A stretch of DNA of 64,000 bases from positions 9,660,585 to 9,724,584 of the forward strand of contig JAJLRJ010000001.1 in the NCBI GenBank assembly GCA_024195265.1, written 5' to 3'. Shown here one piece after another: positions 46,501 to 58,500 of this stretch. The notes below the pieces were generated by a model. It made no database searches. It was not told where the DNA came from and worked only from the letters and a program-made list of their open reading frames with translations. The DNA comes from Dendrophyllia cribrosa (Eukaryota > Cnidaria > Anthozoa > Scleractinia > Dendrophylliidae). A program made the position numbers and the translations under genes. Position 1 is the stretch's first letter. Each line of letters opens with the position of its first letter.

Positions 46501-49500
46501 TTAATATCTCTGGTTCTACAAGGCGTAACAAAGTGCTTGAAACAGGAAACTGTTCTGTCGTTTAAGCTTTAATTTGAAATAAAATCTATATTGACGCGAC
46601 TAATTTTCTGATTTTTTTTTTCTGTGTAAGTGTAGGTTTCGCGACGGAAAGTTTTAAAATTATAATAAGGCGGCGTCGTGCTCGTCGGCTCGTGTGACAA
46701 CAGTGCAGGTGAACGGCTGATTTCACAAGCGCGCAAATCCTGCTAGAGTAAAATAATTATTTCGAACGGCTGGCTGTCAACGACTGAACGGCTAATGAAT
46801 TATTTCGAACAGCTTACGGTGAACGGCTGAAGAAAAATTTCGAACGGCTGGAACAAGCGGCCCCGAGTCCCAAGTGGGAATTAGTCACTTAAAACTCATG
46901 TGTAAAATTCTTTCTTAACGTCGTGTTTACTAATTATTAAAATAAATCTTGAATGAAACTAAAGATGATAATCGAAGTTAAAGACAGCAGGGAAAGTTAT
47001 GTTTCAGAAAAACAAATTTAGCCCTTTTAAGTTTGACAGTTTTCGCGCGGTAAAAAGTGCACCAAATTTGCATATATCAAAAAGGTAATTTGAAACCTGC
47101 ATACAGACCATGCGCTTCAAAGAATTCTCTGTTACATGTATCCTTGTAGTTTCGCTCGCCAAATTATGACTGATAAACGGTAAGCGAAAGGCTTGAACGG
47201 CTCGAATGGATAGCCGTTAGTATCGTTTTCGCATGAGAGGTCACATATGGCAAAAAAAGCAGTGGCTCGCATGAAAAGGCTCGAGGCTCGTAAAAAATGG
47301 CTTCGATTCGCAGGCTCGCACATTAGTTACTCTAGATCTCCCATTCCACTACGCCGAAGAATGAAACTGTTCTTTGCATTTATCCTAAGTTATAAAAATC
47401 AGAAAAGGTTTATTCTTATTTTATTGCAATACTTAAGCTAATACTTGAGATGTAAGCTGCGAACATATAAAATATGACACTCAAGACGAGAGTTTGTTGA
47501 CATACATGTAAGTTCGAATAAGTTCCCAGTCAGACGATCGCAACCGGCCGTCATTTGAGCCCTGAATCGGCGGGTATTTATGCTGACTGCATTCACAGAT
47601 AAGTAAAATTTAGAGCATCTTTATTTTTTTGTAGATACAATTAAAACTTAAGCAAAATTATTATGACTACGTACACAAGCTAGACTGATTTCATGTCGCA
47701 TCGGAGAAATTTCCCAGTTGGCGTTGGACGACAGAAAGTTGGGCGCCGTTATTTCGGTTTTCTTTTGTGACATAAATAACCTAAAGGCCATTCAAAATAA
47801 ACAATAAACCATAAACAAGAGGAAACAAAGAGCTACCTCATACATACTAATGAGCTTCACTGAAAGTCCGTTTTCCAAACCCGTTTGGAAAACGCAAACA
47901 CGTTAACCCGTTTTTTGAAAACGCATATAACGCGTCCATTTGTGGTCGGCTATCTCTGACCTGTACTGTACCACGCAAAAGTACTGCTGAAGAGGTTTCA
48001 TTTGAATGGTCACACCACAGGATTTCGTCTACAGATTCAAAAGTTAGAACTACACTACATGTACATGTCTCCAAAATTGACTCTGGGAGTGAAAGGGTTA
48101 ACAGTTAGATTATTTGCTCTTGATTTCTATCCCGTGATAGTTGATGAGTTCTTCGCGAGATTGTAATCTAAATTCTCAATGGCGTACACACGCTTTTGTA
48201 CTGTACGTATTTTTAACAATTAGATTATTCGCTCTTGATTTCTATCGCATTATCTTATTGTTTTAGTATAAATCTACCAGACATTCAAAACTTAACAACA
48301 AATACTCTGCACAGACACTTTGAAAATGCTAAGAAGTGGCCGCCTTTAGGCTACTCACTCTACTCACTTTCTAGTTCTACAACAGAATAGATAGTGAGTA
48401 GCATACTAGCCAATAAGAGAACAGCATTTGTGATAGAATGCGAGTAGACTTATAGAGTGTTTTCACTCAGTCCCGTGGGACTCAAATGACAAAGGCCATG
48501 GCAGCCATGTTGGTCTTCCTACAGAAGTTAATTAAAATTCTTTTGTACAGGAACACCAATAATTATGGTGGCTATGACATCAAGTGAAAACGCTGTATAC
48601 TAAATTGTGTAATAATGAAATCACTTGATTTTTTTCAGGCAATAGCCAGTTAAAAAAAAGGTTATGTAATAGGTTTTATTAAAAAAAAGCTTTTTACATG
48701 TATATTAATTAATTTCAAAACTTTATTGCAACAAAAAGTTTTTCTTTGTATATATTTCTTGCATGTATGAACAGTTCCTTAGAAGATCAAAATGCAATAA
48801 TTTCAAAATTTGTGTATTCATTCATTCATTCATTTATTTTGTCATTAACCACATTAAAAATATATATAATAATAATAATACAATACACTAGGTATTTATA
48901 ATAACTTAAAAGACGATAGACTACAAAATGTTTAAGGTGGTAGTGACAAGGAAGCCTATATAGAAGCCGGGGGCTTATGAACTATAGGCTTCCTGACAAT
49001 ATAGAATACATCATACGAATTATGAGGACAGCATGAAATATAAAATGTATTATTTTAAAAAGAAAAGGAAAGGAAAGAAGAAGTATGTAGCTCAGTCAAC
49101 AAAGAGTATTTTTGACTAAGAAAGAAGGAATTTTTTAAGTCTTTTGCCAAACAAATGGATGCTTTCACTGTTTTGAATTTCATGACTTAACGAGTTGAAA
49201 AACTTAGGTCCTTGAAACCGAATTGAGAAGTTTCGAATATTAGTTCGACAGGGAGGTATGTAAAAAAGGTTGCAATTTCTAGTATAATGAGAATGTAACT
49301 GGCTTGCAAGAATAAACATATCACGAAAATAATTAGGAAGTAAACCTCTTTTAAATAAATACATAAATTTACCTATCTGATATAAATAAATGTTAGAGAA
49401 TTTCAAAATTTCCTGTTCTTTGAAAAGAGCATCAGTGTGAGAATTGAAAGAAACTTTAGATATTATTCTTATTATCTTCTTTTGCAGAATAATAACGCGA

Positions 49501-52500
49501 TTTAAGTTACTCTGATATGTCGATCTCCACACTGAAACACAATATATTAAGTAAGGGTAAATTAGACTATAGTACAAACAGTGTAAGGAAGTTTTGGGAA
49601 GGCAAAAACTTGACTTAAAAATAATGCCTATAGATTTTGATATTTTTCTAGAGACGCTAAGAATGTGCGGCTTCCATGACAAATGCTCATCAAGGATAAC
49701 ACCTAAAAATACTGTTTCTTTCACACATTCAATCTTATTGTTGTCAATTTGAATAGATAGATCAAGTGTTTGCCTTCTTTGGCATGGTCTAAAAACCATA
49801 AAATTCGATTTTTTAAAGTTAATTGACAGCTTATTAGCTCGACACCACTGTGTTAATTTACACATTTCAGAATTTAGGGTTTCCGAAAGTAAATTATAAT
49901 CTTTGTGAGAAAAAAATATGTTTGTGTCATCAGCAAAAAGAACAAAGTCCACCACCTTTGACACATTGCACAGATCATTTATATAGAGCAGAAAGAGGAG
50001 GGGGCCTAGTATAGATCCCTGAGGCACCCCACACTTTATTTGGCAAGACTCCGAACAGATACCATTGTATATGCCGTATAAAAGCTTAAATGTAATTTAT
50101 ATTGAATTTTTGCCGTCATCCACCTACATGAATGCCATAGCTTTGATCAAAGTTTTGTAAAAAAAGTCAGAGAAATATACATACCAGTACTTGAAAAAAA
50201 GTGACTGATTTAACATGTGATCATGTGCAAGAGTTTTAAAAACCTTTCGTACCAAGGATTGTACAAGTGGACAGCTATTTTTACCCCGGGGGGGGGGGTA
50301 GCTTTTTCAAGTGGAGGGTTAAATGTTGTAGGAAAGATATATTTGTATGACATTAAAATTCTTTCTCATTTCTCTTTAGGAAATTGTAGCAATGCTTAGT
50401 TTGAAGCCAGGACAAAAAGTGCTAGATGTTGGCTGTGGAATTGGAGGATCTGGATTTTACATGGTGAAGGTATGTTGAACAAAACTGCTATTGGCTCATG
50501 TAAATATTGTGTTTTTCTAGAAAATATCTATACCCCCACCCCTTTAAAATTTTTAGTTTAGCTTCATATTTTCCTTTACAAAACTTTGTCTTTCAAAACC
50601 CTGCTCCACCCTGGGAGTGGGGGAGGGGAGGGGTATGGGTATTACCTAGAACCTCGCATTACACCTTAACTTCTATTAGTGCTACAATGATACAATTCCT
50701 CATGACCCAATTACACCTGACGCAATATTAGTATTGGTGATCATACGGTTTCGAGTTCAATTTGGGATTAATTTGCACAAGTGAGTTTTTCAGAAAGCTC
50801 AAATTGCACGAGCTGCTCCGGCAAGTGCAATTTGAGCTTTTTGAAAAACTCACAAGTGCAAATTAATCCCAAATTGAACGAGAAAACCGTATGATTACTT
50901 ATTAATAATTATACATGAAAAAAATTGCATCAATTTTTTTTTTGCAAAAATGTTTTTTTATTGGCAAAACATATTTGCATCAAATTTTTTATTTATTTGT
51001 AATTTGCACTTGTGTTACACTTGAACTGCACTGCTCTTAGCCAATCAATATGTGCAGTACCAAACAGAAGTATAACTTAACAGAGAACAGAGTAGAATGC
51101 ATTTGCACACGAGCCACAAACCTGTTAAAAAAATGAGATTCACAAAATGAATTCTAGATTGTACCTAAAATTCATTTAGTTGATCTGAAGTTTTTTACTG
51201 GTTTGCGGTTTGCGTGCAAATGCATTTTGCTCTGAGTTCCTGCTAGGTTACTAATTCTTTCCAGTTGTACACTAAAAGAGGTCAAATACATGTAAGTTTT
51301 GAAACCAAATACAGTGTATGTTTATAGTTTTATTTGTCCATTTCTCTGCATTTGGAAACACTGCATTACAAAAGTATATGGGGTAAAATTTAAATTGTTT
51401 AAAACATTGTAAGAGCTGTCATTTTATTTTATTTTTATTGTTCATTTTATCTGTAGAATTTCCAAGTGGAAGTGCTAGGTGTTGACTTGTCAAAGAACAT
51501 GATTGACATTGGAAAACAGCGGGCACAGGAGTTTAAAGATGATAAGGTATTGTTTTGTAATGCCTGTGTGGTTTTGATAACTGGTACATGTAACTAACGG
51601 AAATTATTTAAATTTTGTTTTTCAGCATAAGGTTCTTTACTGCAAATAAATATTGTATTCTTCCAGAAAAGATTCATTGTCCCCATGGAAGGATTTATTA
51701 ATTAATTTTTTTTTTGGAGGGGGGGGGGGGGGGGGGGGGGGGGAGGGGGAATGTGTGAAGTTAATTGAATTAAATGAATCATCTAATCGGTGGGTTTCAT
51801 TTAAGCCTTTCACTCCCAAGAGTGCCAAAAATCAAAATTCAAGAAACATCCCAAATTTCATTTTGTAAAATATTGAAAAACAAATGGTACTATGCAAAAG
51901 TACTGCTGAAGAGGTTTTATTTGAATGGTCACACCATAGGATTTCATCCACAGACTCAAAAGTTAGAACAAATGGTACATGTGCCGTGCAAAAGTACTGC
52001 CAAAGAGGTTTCATTTGAATGATCACACCATAGGATTTCATCAACAGACTCAAAAGTTAGAACAAATGATACCATTCAAAAGTACTGCCAAAGAGGTTTC
52101 ATTTGAATGATCACACCATAGGATTTCATCAACAGACTCAGAAGTTAGAACAAATGAAGGGCTCTCTGCAACAACGTCCTGAGTGTGTTTTTGGTAACTT
52201 TCACTAAAATTGTATGTTTTAGGCCTTTAAAAGCACAGTTTTGTCAAATTAATGATTTATTATTGTTAAGGTACTTAAAACAGCTCCAAAATGGGGAAGA
52301 AAATCCACATCTTTGAGAAAATGTTTTGGGCCCCTATGACACCCTATGGCTCCCAGGACACCCTATGTATCTTTTCAAAATAAAAAATTATTCAGTTCGA
52401 AGATAGAAGATTTGTTGACCTGGATTAGATCCTTTCAGTCATATGTACATGATCCAGTCATAATTTTGGCAAGTGAGTCCCTTTGGAGGCCAAAAATCCA

Positions 52501-55500
52501 AGATTTCTGTGAAAATTTTCCAAAAACGCACTGAGGACGTTATTGCAGGGAGCCCTTCAAATGATACCATGCAAAAGTACTGCCAAAGAGGTTTCATTTG
52601 AATGGTCACATCATAGGATTTCATCAACAGACTCAAAAGTTAGAACAAATTTAATGGTACCATGCAATAGTACTGCTGAAGAGGTTTCATTTGAATGGTC
52701 ATACCATCGGATTTCATCCACAGACTCAAAAGTTAGAACAAATGGTACCATGCAAAAGTACTGCTGAAGAGGTTTTATTTGAATGGTCACACCATCGGAT
52801 TTCATCCACAGACTCAAAAGTTAGAACAAATGGTACCATGCAAAAGTACTTCTGAAGAGGTTTCATTTGAATGGCCACACCATAGGATTTCATCCACAGA
52901 CTCAAAAGTTAGAACAAATGGTACCATGCAAAAGTACTGCCAAAGAGGTTTCATTTGAATGGTCACATCATACAGTGTAGGATTTCATCAACAGACTCAA
53001 AAGTTAGAACAAATGGTACCATGCAAAAGTACTGCTGAAGAGGTTCATTTGAATGGTCACACCATAGGATTTCATCCACAGACTCAAAAGTTAGAACAAA
53101 TGGTACCATGCACTATCCTGCCAAAGAGGTTTCATTTGAATGGTCACACCATAGGATTTTGTCCACAGACTCAAAAGTTAGAACTGCATTTCATGTCTCC
53201 TTAATTGACTTTGGAAGTCCGCAGGGGTAATACGCCGAACGCCGAACGCCGAATGTCTGTCAGCGGTTTATCTTGTGAAACATGTGCTTCACCATGGCGG
53301 AGCGAATTGTTATTTCGAGCAGGTATATAAAGTATTGTACTACCAATAAAACAACATTTAACCTGTAATTCTAGTAACCTCACATACAATGTATATGATC
53401 GAACTGGTAAAAAATGTAAAAAAAAAAACAGTACATAGGGGAAACCAAACGCACGATTCGTGAACGCTTCACGAACACAGAACACAGACAAGGGACAAAC
53501 AACCCACATCACACTAACTCCACAACAGCGGTCCCTACACATTTCAACTTACCAGGTCACTCTTCCGCGGACATGAGACTCATCCCGCCTGAACTGCAGC
53601 CTACCATCAATGCTTCCCGTTGAAAAGCACGCGGGGCCTTTTTAATTCATAGAGGGAATACTTTATCACCAGAAGGCATTAACCGAAGGAACGAACGATG
53701 AACTCATACACTATATATTATTTTTATCTTATGTTTACAAGTGCGCTGTCTACATGTCATGTATTAGCCAATCATTTATAACCATGTGTTTTTCAAATTT
53801 TATGAGCCGTTAACAATGTTTTCTCATCGCCGAAAATGCAGCGACATATCCGGGACCTTCTTACGGTCCAGAGCGCTAAATTTCAAAAGCTTCCGTTTGA
53901 CAAAAGAGCCAAATTACAAAGAAAATTGGGGAAAATGGCGAAACAAGGTGTATGTTTTACTCCATAACAAAAAAACTAAGTACTTTGGCGGTTAGGTTCA
54001 CCCTGGCTTTTTCAGAAGAGGTGTTAAGGAATCATTTAAGACCCTTTTTATTTGCCTGAGATTTGGACAACTATTATCGAATCGCGTTCTAAAATTCGTT
54101 TTTTTCGCTGATTTCAGTATGGAAAAAAACACGGCATTGATATTTAGTATGGTCTTTCTCTTCAAGAAAGGACTTGCTAACTAAGGTTCACCCTGGAAAT
54201 GTTAGCCTCGTGTCTAAACAAAAGATTGGCGAAGTTTGGATTTAATACAATGCGTGGAAATAGTATCAAAGCGCCATTTTCTAGGTGTTCCGTAAAATAA
54301 AAATAGGCTTCTGTCCTCGTGTACCTGTAACAAAAAGAACGAAACAAAGACTAAACAATAAACTACACGAGGACAGAAGCCTATTTTTACGTGAGGTTGC
54401 ATGCTACTCCATGACTGGCATCACAAAGTGTCCTGGGTGGGTGCACGGTACTCCATGATTGTTATCACAAAGTGTCCTGGTGGATTGCATGCTACTCCAT
54501 GATCGGCATCACAAAGTGTCCTGGTGGGGTTGCATGCTACTCCAAGACTGGCATCACAAAGTGTCCTGGGGGATGGCACGCTACTCCATGACTGATATCA
54601 CAAAGTGTCCTGGGGGTGGTACACTACTCCATGACTGGCATCACAAAGTGTCCTGGGGGTGGTACACTACTCCATGACTGGCATCACAAAGTGTCCTGGG
54701 TGGGTGCACGGTACTCCATGACTGTCATCACAAATTGTCCTGGTGGGGTTGCATGCTACTCCATGATTGGCATCACAAAGTGTCCTGGTGGGGTTGCATG
54801 CTACTTCAAGACTGGCATTACAAAGTGTCCTGGGGGATGGCACGCTACTCCATGACTGACATCACAAAGTGTCCTGGTGGGGTTGCATGCTACTCCATGA
54901 CTGGCATCACAAAGTGTCCTGGGGGATGGTACGCTACTTCATGACTGGCATCACAAAGTGTCCTGGGGGGTGGTACGCTACTCCATGACTGGCATCACAA
55001 AGTGTCCTGGGTGGGTGAATGGTACTCCATGACTGGCATCACAAAGTGTCCTGGTGGCGTTGCATGCTACTCCATGACTGGCATCACAAAATGTCCTGGG
55101 GGATGGCACGCCACTCCATGACTGACATCACAAAGTGTCCTGGTGGGGTTGCATGCTACTCTATGACTGGCATCACAAAGTGTCCTGGGTGGGTGCATGG
55201 TACTCCATGACTGGCATCACAAAGTGTCCTGGTGGGGTTGCATGCTACTCCATGACTGACATCACAAAATGTCCTGGGGGATGGCACGCTACTCCATGAC
55301 TGCCATCACAAAGTGTCCTGAAGGGGGATGCTACGCTATTTCATGACTGGCATCACAAAGTGTCCTGGGTGGGTGCATGGTACTCCATGACTGGCATCAC
55401 AAAGTGTCCTGGTGGGGTTGCATGCTACTCCATGACTGGCATCACAAAATGTCCTGGGGGATGGCACGCCACTCCATGACTGGCATCACAAAGTGTCCTG

Positions 55501-58500
55501 GGGGGGGGGGGGGGCGGTACGCTACTTCATGACTGGCATCACAGAATGTCCTGGGGGGTGGTACGCTACTCCATGACTGGCATCACAAAGTGTCCTGGGT
55601 GGGTGCATGGTACTCCATGACTGGCATCACAAAGTGTCCTGGTGGGGTTGCATGCTACTCCATGACTGACATCACAAAGTGTCCTGGTGGGGTTGCATGC
55701 TACTCCATGACTGACATCACAAAGTGTCCTGGGGGATGGCACTCTACTCCATGACTGGCATCACCAAGTGTCCTGGGTGGGTGCATGGTACTCCATGACT
55801 GGCATCACAAAGTGTCCTGGTGGGGTTGCATGCTACTCCATGACTGGCATCACAAAGTGTCCTGGTGGCGTTGCATGGTACTCCATGACTGGCATCACAA
55901 AATGTCCTGGGGGATGGCACGCCACTCCATGACTGGCATCACAAAGTGTCCTGGGGGGTGGGGGGAGGGCGGTACGCTACTTCATGACTGGCATCACAGA
56001 GTGTCCTGGGGGGTGGTACGCTACTCCATGACTGGCATCACAAAGTGTCCTGGGGGATGGCACGCCACTCCATGACTGACATCACAAAGTGTCCTGGGGG
56101 GATGGTACGCTATTTCATGACTGGCATCACAAAGTGTCCTGGGTGGGTGCATGGTACTCCATGACTGGCATCACAAAGTGTCCTGGTGGCGTTGCATGCT
56201 ACTCCATGACTGGCATCACAAAATGTCCTGGTGGGGTTGCATGCTACTCCATTACTGGCATCACAAAGTGTCCTGGTGGGGTTGCATGCTACTCCATTAC
56301 TGGCATCACAAAGTGTCCTGGTGGGGTTGCATACTACTCCATTACTGGCATCACAAAATGTCCTGGGGGGATGGCACACTACTCCATGACTGGCATCACA
56401 AAGTGTCCTGGGGGATGGCATGCTACTCCATGACTGGCATCACAAAGTGTCCTGGATGTGGCACACTACTCCATGACTGGCATCACAAAGTGTCCTGGGA
56501 GGTTGCATGGTACTCCATGACTGGCATCACAAAGTGTCCTGGGGATGGCACGCTACTCCATAACTGGCATCACAAAGTGTCCTGGGGGGGGGTTTGGCAC
56601 GCTACTCCATGACTGGCATCACAAAGTGTCCTGCAGGTGCACACTACTCCATGACTGGCATCACAAAGTGTCCTGGAGGGGTGCACGGTACTCCATGACT
56701 GGCATCACAAAGTGTCCTGGGTGGGAGCACGGTACTCCATGACTGTCATCACAAAGTGTCGTGGGGAGTGCATGCTACTCCATGACTGGCATCACAAAGT
56801 GTTCTTGGGGGTGCACGCTACTCCATGGCTGTCATCACAAAGTGTCCTCAGGGTGCACACTACTCCATGACTGGCATCACAAACTGTCCTAGGGGTTGCA
56901 CGCTATTCCATGACTGGCATCACAAAGTGTCATCACCGAGAATACAGCGACATATCCGGGACCTTATGGTCCAGAGCGCTAAATTTGATAAGCTTCCCTC
57001 TGACAAAAGAGCCAAATTACAAAGAAAATGGGGGAAAATGACGAAACAAGGTGTATGTTTCACTCCATAACAAAAAACTGAGTACTTTGACGGTTTGGTT
57101 CACCCTGGCTTTTTCAGAAGAGGTGTTAAGGAATCATTTAAGATCTTTTTATTTCCCTGAGATTTGGACAACTACTATCGAATCGCGTTCTAAAATTCGT
57201 TTTTTCGCTGATTTCAGTATGGAAAAAACACCGCATTGATATTCAGGATGGTCTTTCTCTTCAAGAAAGGACTTGCTAACTAAGGTTCCCCCTGAAATGT
57301 TAGCCTCGTGTCTTAACAAAAGATTGGCGAAGTTTGGATTTAATACAATGCGAGGAAATAGTATCAAAGCGCTATTTTCTAGAAGGTGTTCCATAAACTA
57401 AAAATGGCGCTCCAAAATGTCTTCCTACAAACTCCCACGAGACTGACAAACGGATTCAAATTTGAATAATTATCTCAACACAAACAATGTTCCCTCAGTC
57501 TTGAGAGGTGGGCCCTTCTTTTTGCTTGTTCAAGTTAGGATTTCAAAGAGAAGCCATCATTTATTTCACATTTCTCATTGTCCGGCAAATAGAAAGGCCT
57601 AATATTATTTTTTAAAACGTCAGTTAACTACGTTAACCGATCGAGTAAAAGAGCGCGTCTAGATCTGGACTGCAAAACGCTTTGTAAAGAGCATGAGAAA
57701 CAAAGTGCAATGTACAAGCTAGTGACCCGTGATTCAAGCTTGCTATTTGGCAACGCTTTTAACTGAAAACCATGTTCTGCAGAAAATGTTTTTGCTATCA
57801 TACTCTGACCATTGCGAATCTAACTAGTAAAAAAGAAAATCTTGCCATACACGAATTTGTTGACATAACGCTCTGTAAAGAGCGAGCAGAATAAGACATC
57901 ACGTCTTTTATAAACATTCGACGCACTTAAAACAATGTTAGAACGCGGTAGTTTGATAAAAAATTCCGGTCTTCGAGCCTCTTCAGTCGTCCGCCATATT
58001 AAAGTTCTGTAAAGAGCGCGAGTAAAAAAGTGTAACGAACAAGCGAGTGATGCGTGCATCGCGCTCTCTATTTGGCAACGCTTTTAACTGAAAACCATGT
58101 TCTGCGGAAAATGTTTTTTGCCATTGCGCTCTAACCATTGCAAATCTAAAGATTTAAAAAAAATAAAATCTTGCCGCACACGAATTTGTTGACAAAATGC
58201 TTTAAAAAAAGACCGGCCCGCCTTCAATTACAGCACGATTGTTAACTCTACCACACCTTGGGATTTGCATCATGCATCAAACCGTGTAATTGACAGCAGT
58301 TGAACCTGCCAAGAGACTAGAGTATTCCCAAAGCTTAATCTGTTGAGCAAATACAACTGACTGGTTCTGTATGTGCAAATAATTATGCTGCACATCAAGA
58401 AACTGGGCACTGTAAGTACATGTCGCGAAAGACAATGGCATTCCGGGTGATGTTCAGTATAGCCCTGGCCCTGAGGAAGGCTAGTTCTATTAGTCGAAAT

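Noticed and set aside
48816..50100. LINE reverse transcriptase as a host gene
   Set aside because: It lacks the endonuclease and N-terminal RT, has a (TGAA)n tail and lies antisense in an intron, all signs of a truncated retrotransposon.
56089..56612. Repetitive open frames ([15 protein letters not shown]) in the minisatellite
   Set aside because: They arise on both strands because many units are 42 bp. No start context, splice sites or conserved domain supports coding.
54394..56930. CRISPR-like array (repeat plus variable spacer)
   Set aside because: Spacers are G-rich variants of each other, not unique sequences, and the context is an animal intron. It is a minisatellite.
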